Positions 8,048 to 17,110 are shown, counted from the stretch's first letter. The stretch is DNA of 64,000 nucleotides from Solirubrobacterales bacterium (GCA_035573435.1 DATMZR010000012.1:186001-250000); one strand, 5' to 3'. Notes: a model not told the origin generated them from the sequence alone. Program-made: numbers and translations.

Positions 8048-9766
8048 GTGACCAGCTTTCGCATCTACCGTGCCGCGTTCGCGCCCGCGCTGGCGGCCGT
8101 CGTAGTGCTGTTGTTCTCGCTCCAGGCCCGACCCGCGCCGCTGCCGCCGGTGGTCGCCTCGGCGGAGTTCGACCAGCACGCAGCGGCCAGGATCGATCGC
8201 CAGATCGTGACCACGGCGCCTTCCCGCACACCGGGGGGCGAGGGGGACGCAGCCGTGGCCGACATGGTCGCGAAGCAGTTCGAGGGCGTCCCCGAAGGCC
8301 AGTTCGCCGAACAGCGGTTCGAGCACAGCTTCGACGGGGACCAGGTCGAGCTTCGCAACCTGATCCTGACACTGCCCGGTGAGTCCGCTCACAGCGTCGT
8401 CGTGATCGCAGCGCGGGACTCGGCGAGCGGTCCAGGTGCGGTCTCGAGCGCCGCCGCCACCGCCACCCTGCTCGAGCTCGTCGACAAGCTCCGCACCTCG
8501 AACCACACGAAGACACTGGTTTTCGTCTCGACCGATGGCGGCAGCGACGGTGCGGCCGGTGCTCGCGAGTTCGCGGAGCACTACGCGGATCGGGATCTGA
8601 TCGATGGCGCGGTGGTGCTGTGGCAGCCTGGCTCGTCCGCTCCCCGCGAGCCCTCGCTGCTCGATGCCTCGGACGGCTCGCAAAGCCCGTCCGCCCAGCT
8701 CGTGCGCACCGCGGAGCGCGCTCTTACGGAGCAGACGGGACGCAAGCCGGAACTGGACGGCGTGTTCGGAGAGCTGTCGCGGCTGGCACTCCCCAGTGGA
8801 CTCGGGGAACAAGCGGTTCTGATCCAGCGCGGCATCGACGCCGTCGGCCTCTCCTCCGCCGGAGAGCCTCCGGTACCCGTCGCCGACGATCAACCGGATG
8901 ACCTCTCGCCTCAGACGCTGGGGGACCTGGGGCGGACCGCGCTGCTCCTGGTGGCGACTCTCGATGCCGCCTCGGCGCCCCCGGAACATGGTCCGGCCAC
9001 CTATCTGACCCTGGCGGGCAACCTGGTCCCGGGCTGGGCCCTGGCGCTGCTGGCGCTGACGCTGCTTCTTCCCGCAGGACTCGCCTCGCTGGACGCGGTG
9101 CGGGAGGCGTCGCGGCGTGGGGCACGACCGGGCTCGGCGCTCGCCTGGTCCGTGTCCAGGTCGCTGCCTCTGCTCGCCGCCCTGTTCGCGCTCTACCTGC
9201 TCGCCCTCTCCGGGATCATCGCCAGGCCGGAGTTTCCCTTCGATCCCAATCGCTTCCGGGTCGGAGCTGGACAGATCGTCGCCATGATGTTGCTGGCGGC
9301 CGTGATCGGAGCGGGCTACTACGCGATCCGGGACTGGCGCCTGCCTCCAGAGCTGCCCCATGAGGTCACCGCCGCCTCGCTCGGGGTGGTGTCGGCGTTC
9401 GCGGTGCTGGTCGCCTGGCTCGCCAATCCATTCCTCGCGCTGCTGTTGGTCCCGGTGGCCCATGTGTGGCTGCTCGGCGCACGCCGCTTCGGCCCCCTCC
9501 ACTCGCCGCTGACACTGGGTGCGATGGCCCTTTCGCTACTGCCCATCGTGGCGGCGACCCTCGTCCTCGCCGGGAGGCTCGACCTGGGGCCGACCGCGCC
9601 CTGGCACCTCCTCTTGATGGTGGGGGCCGGCCAGATCGGCTTCGTCGAGATGGTCGCCCTCTGCCTCTTGGGAGGCTCTCTGGTGGGGCTGGCGGCGCTG
9701 GCCATCCGTCCGGCGAGAGTCAGGCGGCCTGGACGCATCTACGATCCCGCCGTAAGGCCCGGATGA
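8048..9766 (+). CDS. polytopic membrane protein with degenerate M28 peptidase-like domain
   Basis: A 572-residue protein starting at GTG 8048. It has an N-terminal membrane anchor (about 9-26), an extracytoplasmic region of about 300 residues with the layout of an M28 aminopeptidase, and a C-terminal half with roughly eight hydrophobic helices. In M28 enzymes zinc is bound by a GAHxD motif, a following DN, then EE and later residues. Here the matching positions read AARD (121-124), with Ser-Ser where DN is expected (133-134), and STDGGSDGAAG (161-171) replaces the usual DGEE.G.GS stretch. The His, the central Asp and the Glu pair are all absent, so peptidase activity is unlikely. It may be a structural or binding protein. 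It diverges from the two-component operon. Confidence 0.75.
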   Translation: MTSFRIYRAAFAPALAAVVVLLFSLQARPAPLPPVVASAEFDQHAAARIDRQIVTTAPSRTPGGEGDAAVADMVAKQFEGVPEGQFAEQRFEHSFDGDQVELRNLILTLPGESAHSVVVIAARDSASGPGAVSSAAATATLLELVDKLRTSNHTKTLVFVSTDGGSDGAAGAREFAEHYADRDLIDGAVVLWQPGSSAPREPSLLDASDGSQSPSAQLVRTAERALTEQTGRKPELDGVFGELSRLALPSGLGEQAVLIQRGIDAVGLSSAGEPPVPVADDQPDDLSPQTLGDLGRTALLLVATLDAASAPPEHGPATYLTLAGNLVPGWALALLALTLLLPAGLASLDAVREASRRGARPGSALAWSVSRSLPLLAALFALYLLALSGIIARPEFPFDPNRFRVGAGQIVAMMLLAAVIGAGYYAIRDWRLPPELPHEVTAASLGVVSAFAVLVAWLANPFLALLLVPVAHVWLLGARRFGPLHSPLTLGAMALSLLPIVAATLVLAGRLDLGPTAPWHLLLMVGAGQIGFVEMVALCLLGGSLVGLAALAIRPARVRRPGRIYDPAVRPG

Positions 9767-9784
9767 CGATCTAATGGACAGAGA

Positions 9785-10018
9785 ATGAAAGGGCGGGCGT
9801 TCCTACCCTCCGACATAGACCCGCCCACGAATCCACAAGGCGAAAGAGTGACGCGACTAAAGCAACAGTTCGCAGTGGGCGACTACCACGTGAACGCGGA
9901 TGCCGTCGCCCGGGAGATGCTGTTCAAGCTGCAATTGGCCAGCCTCAGCCGCCGGGCGCTCGTCTCGTATTCGACGGAACGAGCCGGCCAGCCGCGCGTG
10001 GTTCGCCACCAAGGCTGA
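9785..10018 (+). CDS. small FlgM-like (anti-sigma-28 type) protein
   Basis: A 77-residue protein that I recognise only by its central segment: VTRLKQQFAVGDYHVNADAV (residues 22-41) followed by AREMLFKL. This follows the FlgM C-terminal pattern, in which a helix precedes 'G.Y.vd...vA..ml' and binds the flagellar sigma factor. The start at ATG 9785 gives a short Pro/Asn-rich leader, which fits the disordered N-terminus of FlgM; a GTG at 9848 would also preserve the helix. No flagellar or sigma-28 gene occurs in the window, so a role in flagellar regulation is uncertain. It lies 18 bases after the M28-like gene and converges on thiL. Confidence 0.55.
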   Translation: MKGRAFLPSDIDPPTNPQGERVTRLKQQFAVGDYHVNADAVAREMLFKLQLASLSRRALVSYSTERAGQPRVVRHQG

Positions 10019-10022
10019 TTCC

Positions 10023-11039
10023 CTAGAGCGGCCGAAGCTGATCGAAGCCGACCGGCTCGAGACTCGAGCCGTCGGCAGCGCGCAGCGCAACCCCGTCCCC
10101 CTCCTCCACCGTCCCGATTCGGGTAAGCGTGGAGCCGGTCGCCATGACCTCGGCGCTCGCTTGCGCCGCGTGCGCAGCCGGCAGCGCGACCAGTAGCTCG
10201 TAGTCCTCCCCCCGGCCCGCGGCCAGGTCGTGCGTGTCGACTCCCACGGCGGCCGCCACCTCGCGGACGCCGGCCTGAACCGGCAGCCGTTCCAGCTCGA
10301 TCGCAAGCCTGACGCCGCTCGCGGCCGCGAGGTGCTCGGCGTCGCCACCCAGGCCGTCGCTCAGGTCGATCATCGCGCTCGCCCCCGTCACCGCGAGAGC
10401 ATGACCGGCGGCCATTCGCGGACGCGGCTCCAGCTGGCGCCGCCGCAGGCGATCGGCGATCTCCTCCCCGACGACGCCCGCGAGCTCAGGACGCTCGAGG
10501 ATCAAGAGGCCGGCCGCCGCGCCCCCGAGCTCCCCGGTGACGGCCAGCAGGTCGCCGGGATGGGCGCCGCCGCGAATCACCAGCTGCTCGGCCGAGTCGG
10601 CGTGGCCGACCACGGTGATCCCGACCCACAGAACGGGGGCGCGCGTGACGTCGCCGCCCAGCACCGCGACGTCGTGTTCGGCGGCCACCTGCGCGAGCCC
10701 CTCGCCGAGCTCCAGGCAACCTGCCTGATCGAGATCGTCTGGAACCCCGAGCTGCACGTACGCCTCACCCGGCATGGCGCCCATCGCAGCGAGATCGGAG
10801 AGGGCCACCGCCAGCGCCTTTCGCCCCACCGACCGGAGGGGCGTGGTCTTGCGCCGAAAGTGGACACCGTCGACGAGCGAGTCCACCGAGGTCGCCGTGG
10901 CGCCACTCGGCACCGTGACCGCGGCGTCATCCCCGCTCGGGACCGCGACCTCCACCCGGCCGGCAGAGGGTTGCTCCCCGCGGGCATCGGCGACCGTCTC
11001 CACCAGCCGCGCAATCAGGTCGAACTCGTCCACGCCCAA
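10023..11039 (-). CDS. thiL: thiamine-monophosphate kinase
   Basis: A 338-residue ThiL, which phosphorylates thiamine monophosphate to thiamine pyrophosphate with ATP in the cytoplasm. The PurM-like fold is evident from GDDAAV near the N-terminus, SVDSLVDGVHFRR, the AVALSDLAAMGAMP helix, LGGDVTRAP and the C-terminal MIDLSDGLGGD and GRGEDYELLV motifs, which hold the metal and nucleotide ligands. The start is taken as TTG 11039 because a GAGAG stretch lies just ahead of it and it begins eight bases after the upstream stop; GTG 11033 is the alternative. The gene directly follows the penicillin-binding protein gene and is probably co-transcribed with it. Confidence 0.92.
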   Translation of the reverse strand: MGVDEFDLIARLVETVADARGEQPSAGRVEVAVPSGDDAAVTVPSGATATSVDSLVDGVHFRRKTTPLRSVGRKALAVALSDLAAMGAMPGEAYVQLGVPDDLDQAGCLELGEGLAQVAAEHDVAVLGGDVTRAPVLWVGITVVGHADSAEQLVIRGGAHPGDLLAVTGELGGAAAGLLILERPELAGVVGEEIADRLRRRQLEPRPRMAAGHALAVTGASAMIDLSDGLGGDAEHLAAASGVRLAIELERLPVQAGVREVAAAVGVDTHDLAAGRGEDYELLVALPAAHAAQASAEVMATGSTLTRIGTVEEGDGVALRAADGSSLEPVGFDQLRPL

Positions 11040-11046
11040 GTGGCTC

Positions 11047-13206
11047 TCAGGGCGCGCCTCCGGTCCCGCCGCCTCCTCGGGGGCCACCAGGGTGTCCTCC
11101 ACCACCGCCCGGGGCCGGCGCGGGGCCCTGCCCGGCGCCTGGCGCGTACAGGTCGGGCGGGTACTGGCCGTTCGCCCCGCCGGAAGGCTGGGTGCCGTTG
11201 GACGGAGCCGAGGGGCGCACGGCCGAGGGGGGCCCGGGTTTGACGGTGCCTCCGTAGCCCGGGGTGGTGCTGCGCGCGCTGACGGCGTGCGAGCCGCTCC
11301 AGCTCGAGAAGTCGACCGGGTTCTCGGGCGCCGGGAAGTCGGGGCAGTCTTTGCCCTGGGCGGCCAGCATATAGTCGTGCCAGACCGGGGCCGCATAGGT
11401 TCCGCCATAGGCGCCGGAGCCCATCGACGTCCTGGCATCCGGATACCCGACCCAGACCGCGGTCGAGAACTTCGGCGTATAGCCGACGAACCACGCGTCG
11501 GTGTAGTCGTCGGTGGTGCCCGTCTTCCCTGCCTCGCCTTCGCAACCGATGCTTGCCGCCGTCCCGGTCCCTGAGGTGATGACGCCCTTCAGAACGTCGG
11601 TGACCTCATAGGCGATCCCGTCGGAAAAGGCACGCGTCCGCTCTTCCTCGGTCGGCACGTCTGTGTCGCCGTTCGGGAACTCGACCTTGCTGATGGCCGT
11701 TGCCGTGTTGCGGATGCCGCCGCTGGCAAGCGTGGCATAGGCATTCGACATCTCCAGTGGCGTAACCCCGATCCTGAGGCCTCCGATGCCCTCTGCCGGG
11801 AACCCGTCGAGGTGGGTGGTGATCCCCATGTCATAGGCCGTCTGGCGAACCTCGTCGGGCCCGACGTCCAGGTCCAGCTGGGCGAAGACCGCGTTCACCG
11901 AGTGTACGGTGGCGTCGCGGACGCTCATCGTTCCCCCGCTTCCCTCGGCGTTGTTCACGGTCCAGGTCGTGATCCCGTCATCCAGCTTCAGGGTGACCGG
12001 CGCCCTGCCCGAGTAGTAGGTGGTGTCGGGGTCCATGCCCTGACGGACCGCCGCCGTGAGCACGAACGGCTTGAACGAGGAGCCGGCCTGCCGGTGCCCT
12101 TCTGCCGCCAGGTTGAACTGGCTGGTCGCGAAGCTGCCCGACGAGGCCATCGCGACGATGTGGCCGTTGGACGGATCGATCGAGACGAGCGCCGAGGCCG
12201 GGCCGCTGGGGTCACTCCAATGGCTCAGGATCGCGCGGTGGGCGGCGGCCTGAAGCGTGGGATTGATCGTCGTATAGACCTTCAGGCCCCCGTTTCGGAC
12301 TGTGTTCACCCCGTACTTGTCGATCAGCTCCTGGGTGACGTAGTCGAAGAAGTAGGGCTCCCGGATGGTTTCGTACTTGTGGCCGCGATCGAGCTCGAGT
12401 CCCGCCTGGAGCGCCTGCTCGTACTCGCTGTGGGTGATGTAGCCCTGCTTCGCCATAGCCCGGAGCACGTCGTTGCGTCGCTCCACCGCGCCCTTCGGGT
12501 TCAGGAACGGGTTGTACTCGGAGGGCGCCTGCGGCAGCCCGGCAATCAGCGCCGCCTCGGGCAGGTCGAGGGCCGTCACCGGCTTCGAGAAATACGTCTC
12601 GGCGGCGGCCTGGACCCCGACCGCGGTGCGACCGTCGGTGGTCCCGTACGAGGCGGTGTTCAAGTATTTCGTGAGGATCTGCGTCTTCGAGTACTCCTGC
12701 TCGTACTCCTCGGCCCAGGTCGCCTCACGGATCTTCCGCTCGATCGTCTCCTCCGGATCGGCGATGTAGAGATTGCGGACCAGCTGCTGCGTGATTGTCG
12801 ACCCACCCTGAACCGCCTCGCCGGCCTTCAGGTCCTCCCAGCCCGCGCGCACGATCGCCCCGTAGTCGATCCCTTCGTGCTCGTAGAAATGCTCATCCTC
12901 GATCGCAACCGTTGCGTGGTCGAGCAGCTGGGGGATCTTCTTGGCGGACACGGGATGCCGGATCGTGTCCGACTGGATGTAACCCAGGCGGCTGCCGTCG
13001 GCCGCGAAGACGACCGAGTTGGAGCCCTCCTTGACAGGCTTCAACTGGTCGAGCGGGGGGGTATCGGCCCGGACGCTCAGCACCCAGATGCCCACCCCGG
13101 TCACGAGGATGGCCATCGCGGCGACCACGACGCCCAGCCCCACCAGGAGCTTCCTGGGCGCCGACCCCCTCGAGCGACGGTACCTCTTGCGCGCTCGTAG
13201 AGTCAT
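11047..13206 (-). CDS. class A penicillin-binding protein (glycosyltransferase GT51 plus transpeptidase)
   Basis: A 719-residue bifunctional peptidoglycan synthase. A basic cytoplasmic tail and one membrane anchor (about 19-44) precede a GT51 domain with the catalytic Glu103 in AIEDEHFYEHEG and the QGGSTITQQ motif (133-141). The transpeptidase domain has the active-site SSFK at 376-379, SVN at 436-438 and KTGT at 561-564, so both activities look intact. The last 80 or so residues are Pro/Gly-rich and low in complexity, as in many actinobacterial class A enzymes. It acts at the outer face of the membrane, polymerising and cross-linking glycan strands. Confidence 0.95.
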   Translation of the reverse strand: MTLRARKRYRRSRGSAPRKLLVGLGVVVAAMAILVTGVGIWVLSVRADTPPLDQLKPVKEGSNSVVFAADGSRLGYIQSDTIRHPVSAKKIPQLLDHATVAIEDEHFYEHEGIDYGAIVRAGWEDLKAGEAVQGGSTITQQLVRNLYIADPEETIERKIREATWAEEYEQEYSKTQILTKYLNTASYGTTDGRTAVGVQAAAETYFSKPVTALDLPEAALIAGLPQAPSEYNPFLNPKGAVERRNDVLRAMAKQGYITHSEYEQALQAGLELDRGHKYETIREPYFFDYVTQELIDKYGVNTVRNGGLKVYTTINPTLQAAAHRAILSHWSDPSGPASALVSIDPSNGHIVAMASSGSFATSQFNLAAEGHRQAGSSFKPFVLTAAVRQGMDPDTTYYSGRAPVTLKLDDGITTWTVNNAEGSGGTMSVRDATVHSVNAVFAQLDLDVGPDEVRQTAYDMGITTHLDGFPAEGIGGLRIGVTPLEMSNAYATLASGGIRNTATAISKVEFPNGDTDVPTEEERTRAFSDGIAYEVTDVLKGVITSGTGTAASIGCEGEAGKTGTTDDYTDAWFVGYTPKFSTAVWVGYPDARTSMGSGAYGGTYAAPVWHDYMLAAQGKDCPDFPAPENPVDFSSWSGSHAVSARSTTPGYGGTVKPGPPSAVRPSAPSNGTQPSGGANGQYPPDLYAPGAGQGPAPAPGGGGGHPGGPRGGGGTGGAP

Positions 13207-13242
13207 TCGCCTCTGGATGAAAGGGTATCCGGGTCGGCTCGC

Positions 13243-14031
13243 CTAGCCGCCAAACGGCTGTTCGAGCAGGCCCGCCTTGCGCAGCGCCTCGTGAGCGTTC
13301 TCGCGAAGCTCGGCCTCCTCGTCGCCCACCTGCGTGCGCTCGCTGTCGCGCGGCCCCTTGAGCTCAATCCGCACCCCCTCGGGGGTCATCTCGGCGACGG
13401 TCACCTCCGCGGCGCCTGCCGGCTTCAGCACCTCGCGGGCGTGGTCCAGATCGGCGGCCGGCGGAACCCAGACCGAGACCGTGGCCGGCGCCGTCCGGTC
13501 GCCCGTCGAGTGGTTGAAGAGGATGGTGGTCACGACCATCTCGTTCGGAACCACCATCAGACGCCCGTCGCCGGGGTCGAGGAAGGTGTAGGAAAGCGTC
13601 AGGTCGTCGACCCGGCCGCTGTCCTCCCCGATCGTGACCGTGTCGCCGATGCGGATCGGCTGGGTGACGGCGAGCAGGATCCCGGCGACGAGGTTGGCCA
13701 GGGTTTGGCGGGCGGCGAAGCCGATCACCAGACCGAGGACGGCGCTGGAGGCGAGGATTCCGGTCGCGAGGCGCTCGAACTGCGCGAAGCGGCTCAGGGC
13801 CAGTGCGGCGCCGATGACCAGGATGGTCACGAAGAGCAAGCGACGGACGAGCCGGAGCCTTGTCTGTGCCGTCCGCGATAGCGGCCCCTCGCCCACCTTG
13901 GCGGCCACGTGGCCGGCCCTGGCGATCGCCAGGCGGTCGACCGCGAACGCGACCGCGATCGCCACCGCCATCGTCACCACGGCCGAGATCAGGTTGCTGT
14001 GCTCGCTCCAAAAGCTCGCTACAGGAATCAC
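13243..14031 (-). CDS. MscS-family mechanosensitive ion channel
   Basis: A 262-residue protein starting at GTG 14031. It has three hydrophobic helices; the third (about 90-118) carries the Gly/Ala-rich pore pattern ending in GFAARQTLANLVAGILLA, followed by the PIRIGDTVTIG beta-domain start that is diagnostic of MscS. The cytoplasmic alpha/beta domain is present but short compared with E. coli MscS (286 residues). Such channels release solutes on hypo-osmotic shock. It stands alone, divergent from the HAD hydrolase gene with 86 bases between. Confidence 0.9.
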   Translation of the reverse strand: MIPVASFWSEHSNLISAVVTMAVAIAVAFAVDRLAIARAGHVAAKVGEGPLSRTAQTRLRLVRRLLFVTILVIGAALALSRFAQFERLATGILASSAVLGLVIGFAARQTLANLVAGILLAVTQPIRIGDTVTIGEDSGRVDDLTLSYTFLDPGDGRLMVVPNEMVVTTILFNHSTGDRTAPATVSVWVPPAADLDHAREVLKPAGAAEVTVAEMTPEGVRIELKGPRDSERTQVGDEEAELRENAHEALRKAGLLEQPFGG

Positions 14032-14117
14032 AGCCCGTGACTCTCACAGAAGTCGGCGCTCACCATCTGGGTTCCCTTCGCGCCCGCTTGGGCGGGTTCC
14101 TCCGTGAGAATGGCTGC

Positions 14118-14753
14118 ATGCCCGCGACGCGCGCCGTTCTCTTGGACGCGCTCGGCACCCTGGTCGAGCTGGAGCCCCCATGGGTCCACCTGGCGGAGGC
14201 GCTGGGCGTCGAGCCGGACGAGCGGCTGGTGGAGGCGGTGCGGGCCGAGATGGACTACTACAGGGACCACAGCCACGAGGGGCGGGACCCCGGCTCGCTG
14301 GCAGAGCTGCGCGCGCGCTGCGCCACGGTCCTCTCCGAGGCGCTGGGACAACGGATCTCGGTGGAGACCATGATGTCCACGATCCGTTTCCGGGCGTATC
14401 CCGACGCGGCGCCGGCGCTGGCCGAGCTCCGCGATCTCGGCTTGAAGCTGGTGTGCGTGTCGAACTGGGACGTCTCCCTGCCGCAGGTGCTCGAACGGTG
14501 CGGGCTGGACGGCGCGCTCGACGGGGTCGTCACCTCGGCTCAGGTCGGAGCGCGCAAGCCGAACCCAGCGATCTTTGCGCCGGCCCTGGAACTGGCGGGC
14601 TGCACCCCCAGTGAGGCGCTCTACGTCGGCGATACGCCGGCCGAAGACCTTGCCGCGGCGAGCGCCGCCGGCATCCCCGCCCTGTTGATCGATCGCGGGG
14701 GCGGAGCGGACATCGATTCGCTCCAGGCGATCCGGCACTATCTCGGCCTGTGA
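14118..14753 (+). CDS. HAD-superfamily (subclass IA) hydrolase
   Basis: A 211-residue HAD protein with a helical cap at about 20-95. Motif I is LLDALGTL, with nucleophile Asp10. The residue two places later, usually the Asp general acid in phosphatases, is Leu12, which places it nearer dehalogenase- or DALGTL-type HADs, so phosphatase activity should not be assumed. Motif II is VCVSNWD, motif III is the Lys in GARKPNP and motif IV is YVGDTPAEDL. Start ATG 14118 is chosen because it begins just before the first strand. The stop overlaps the next gene (GTGA). Confidence 0.88.
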   Translation: MPATRAVLLDALGTLVELEPPWVHLAEALGVEPDERLVEAVRAEMDYYRDHSHEGRDPGSLAELRARCATVLSEALGQRISVETMMSTIRFRAYPDAAPALAELRDLGLKLVCVSNWDVSLPQVLERCGLDGALDGVVTSAQVGARKPNPAIFAPALELAGCTPSEALYVGDTPAEDLAAASAAGIPALLIDRGGGADIDSLQAIRHYLGL

Positions 14754-15490
14754 GCGACTCCGAATCTCCAACTGGCGAGCCGCCGTACGCCGGCACCGGG
14801 TGGAGCGGGCCTGCCGACGATCAGGCGCGCGCCTGGGGACCGGGACGGGTGGCCGCCGGGATCGGGGCGCTGCTCCTGACCACCATCTTCGAGGTGGGGG
14901 TGGTGTCCGCGTTCGACCCCAATCTCGACTCGCTGGCGGCGAGGCTGGTCACTCAGGCCATGCTGGCGGTGACGCTGGTCGGGATCGCCTTCGCCGTCGC
15001 CGGGGGCAAAGGGGGCGGCGTCGCCTCCTCGCAGGCGCTCGGGCTCAGGCGCCCCCTCCGGTCTCCGTTCGGGATGGCGGCGGCCGCTTATCTCGGCTAC
15101 GTCGTCATCGCCCTGGTCTATTCGTCCATCGTCCACCCTCATCAAGAGGACGTCACCCGCGACCTGGGCTTCGGCGATAGCGCCTTTGGAACGATTGCGG
15201 CAGGGGCGCTGATCGTGGTCGCCGCCCCGATCTCGGAGGAAATCTTCTTTCGAGGGTTCATCTTCGGCGGGCTGAGGCACCGCCTGTCGTTTCCGGTCGC
15301 GGCGGTCCTCTCAGGCGTCATCTTCGGGCTGTTTCACTTCACGGGAGCGGACAGCGTCGGCGTGGTTCCGCAGCTCGCCCTGTTTGGCTTCGCCCTCGCC
15401 TGGCTGTACGAGGAGACCGGCTCCATCTACCCCACCATCGCGGTGCACGCCGTCAACAACGCCCTGGCGTTCGCGATCCTGACGTCGTGA
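14750..15490 (+). CDS. CPBP-family (Abi/Rce1-like) intramembrane metalloprotease
   Basis: A 246-residue protein with about six to seven membrane helices, belonging to the CPBP family (prenyl-protease-like glutamic/metallo intramembrane proteases). The signature SEEIFFRG gives the double Glu and Arg of motif 1, FGLFHF the His of motif 2, and HAVNN near the C-terminus motif 3. Bacterial members are linked to protein processing, bacteriocin self-immunity or regulated proteolysis; nothing here points to one of these. GTG 14750 overlaps the HAD stop by four bases, so the two are probably translated together. Confidence 0.9.
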   Translation: MSDSESPTGEPPYAGTGWSGPADDQARAWGPGRVAAGIGALLLTTIFEVGVVSAFDPNLDSLAARLVTQAMLAVTLVGIAFAVAGGKGGGVASSQALGLRRPLRSPFGMAAAAYLGYVVIALVYSSIVHPHQEDVTRDLGFGDSAFGTIAAGALIVVAAPISEEIFFRGFIFGGLRHRLSFPVAAVLSGVIFGLFHFTGADSVGVVPQLALFGFALAWLYEETGSIYPTIAVHAVNNALAFAILTS

Positions 15491-15522
15491 TCCCCTTTTA
15501 ACCGGCCTGACCCCATGGCAAA

Positions 15523-16539
15523 ATGCCCGCCGTGACGCGCCGGCGATCGATGGCTCTATTCGTCGCGGTGCCGGCGGCCCTCGCCATAGGTCCGACCTCG
15601 GCCCTGGCTGGAGGCGACGGGACCGGCTCCGTCCCCGTCGAACCCGCCCACGGCTCAAAGGCGCTGAAACCAGCCCATCTGAGCGCGCACCTGCACGGGA
15701 CCCGTCACGGCAAGGTGAAGGTGGGCAAGCGGGTCCGCGTAGTGGGCTACCTGCGTCCGTTCGTGCCGGGCCAGCACGTTCAGGTGAAGCTCCTTCGCCA
15801 CGGCCACGTGATCCAGAAGCTCAACCCCAAGACAAGGCGCGCCCGCGGCCAGAACGCCGGGCACTACCGGTTCCGCTCCCCGGCACTGGTCAAGCCAGCG
15901 GGTTATCGGATCGTCGCCAGCCACCTTCGCAGCGGCCAGCAGCGCAGCGCCACCGCCCGCTCACCCAGCTTCCACATCACCTTCCCGGACCTCGATCCGG
16001 GTGACAGCAACAGCACCGTCCGGATCTTCAATCGGCTGCTGCTCCGCGAGGGCTACTACTCGACTCACGGCAAGCGCTACAGCAACAGGACCGAATACGC
16101 GGTGCTGGCGTTCCGGAAGACGAACGGGATGAAACGCACCTCGAACGCCAGCGCGGGGATTTTCAAGAAGCTCGCCGACGGCGGAGGGAGCTTCCACCTC
16201 AAGTATCCGGGGGCCGGCAAGCATGTGGAGGTCGACATCTCGCGCCAGGTGATGGTGCTGGCCAACAAGGGCAAGCCTCAGTACACGATCCCCGTCTCGA
16301 CCGGGGCGCCGGCGACGCCAACGATCCGCGGCCACTTCCGTTTCTACAGCCGCCAAGCCGGCTTCAACTCATCGGGCATGTACTACTCGGTCTACTTCCG
16401 CGGTGGATACGCGACCCACGGCTACCACTCGGTCCCGACCTATCCGGCCAGCCACGGATGTGTTCGAAACCCGATCCCCCTGTCGAAATTCATCTACAAC
16501 TGGGTCCGGCTCGGGATGTCGATCTACGTCTACGGCTAG
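15523..16539 (+). CDS. L,D-transpeptidase (YkuD domain), secreted
   Basis: A 338-residue exported protein. A basic leader and hydrophobic stretch (about 9-28) form a signal peptide. A beta-rich region (50-150) that resembles a bacterial Ig or adhesion domain and a short helical PG-binding-like segment (about 165-220) precede the YkuD catalytic domain. The active site is the HGYHSVPTYPASHGCVRNP motif near residues 300-320, with the catalytic Cys in SHGCVR. Such enzymes form 3-3 cross-links in peptidoglycan or attach proteins to it. It is followed by pyrE after 16 bases, probably by chance of packing rather than function. Confidence 0.9.
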   Translation: MPAVTRRRSMALFVAVPAALAIGPTSALAGGDGTGSVPVEPAHGSKALKPAHLSAHLHGTRHGKVKVGKRVRVVGYLRPFVPGQHVQVKLLRHGHVIQKLNPKTRRARGQNAGHYRFRSPALVKPAGYRIVASHLRSGQQRSATARSPSFHITFPDLDPGDSNSTVRIFNRLLLREGYYSTHGKRYSNRTEYAVLAFRKTNGMKRTSNASAGIFKKLADGGGSFHLKYPGAGKHVEVDISRQVMVLANKGKPQYTIPVSTGAPATPTIRGHFRFYSRQAGFNSSGMYYSVYFRGGYATHGYHSVPTYPASHGCVRNPIPLSKFIYNWVRLGMSIYVYG

Positions 16540-16555
16540 GAACAACTCCGGCGAC

Positions 16556-17110
16556 TTGGCCCGCGCAACGCTCCTGGCTGAGCTTCGGGAGCATGCTCTC
16601 GTGATCGGCGAGGTGACGTTGTCGAGCGGTCAGCGCGCCTCTTACTACGTGGACGCGCGACGTGCGCTCCTGCGTCCGCCGGGCTTCCGTGCCGTCGGCG
16701 AGCTGCTCGCGTTGGCGGCACGGGAATCCGCCGCCGCCGCCGTCGGGGGTCCCGTGATGGCGGCGATCCCGCTGGCCTGCGCCGCGATCGCGGTGCCGGA
16801 CGGCGCGGGACTGGTCGGCTTCTTCGTCCGCAATGACCGCAAGCAGCACGGCCTTCAACGGTGGATCGAGGGACCGGTGGAGGCCGGCGCTCGCTGCCTC
16901 GTGGTGGAGGACACGGTGACCACCGGGCGCTCGACTGTGTCGGCGATCGAGCGGATGCGCGCCGAGGGGCTCGAGGTGGCCGCGGCTGTGTGCGTCGTCG
17001 ATCGGCTCGCCGGCGGCGGGGAGGCGATCGCCGAGGCGGCCGGTGCGCCGTTCAAGGCGCTCGTCACGATCGACGAGCTCTATCCGGACCGTCCCGACCG
17101 GGACCGATAG
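16556..17110 (+). CDS. pyrE: orotate phosphoribosyltransferase
   Basis: A 184-residue PRTase of the OMP-forming step in pyrimidine synthesis (orotate + PRPP). The evidence is the N-terminal LSSGQRASYYVDARRALL stretch typical of OPRTase, FFVRNDRKQHGLQRWIEG with the catalytic loop Lys/His, and the PRPP-binding loop CLVVEDTVTTGRST. TTG 16556 is the only start that keeps the complete N-terminal helix, although no strong ribosome-binding site is seen, so the start is less certain than the identity. No other pyr gene is nearby. Confidence 0.9.
   Translation: MARATLLAELREHALVIGEVTLSSGQRASYYVDARRALLRPPGFRAVGELLALAARESAAAAVGGPVMAAIPLACAAIAVPDGAGLVGFFVRNDRKQHGLQRWIEGPVEAGARCLVVEDTVTTGRSTVSAIERMRAEGLEVAAAVCVVDRLAGGGEAIAEAAGAPFKALVTIDELYPDRPDRDR

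Noticed and set aside
11047-11300. Low-complexity Gly/Pro end of the penicillin-binding protein as a separate repeat element
   Set aside because: It is an ordinary disordered tail common in actinobacterial class A enzymes.
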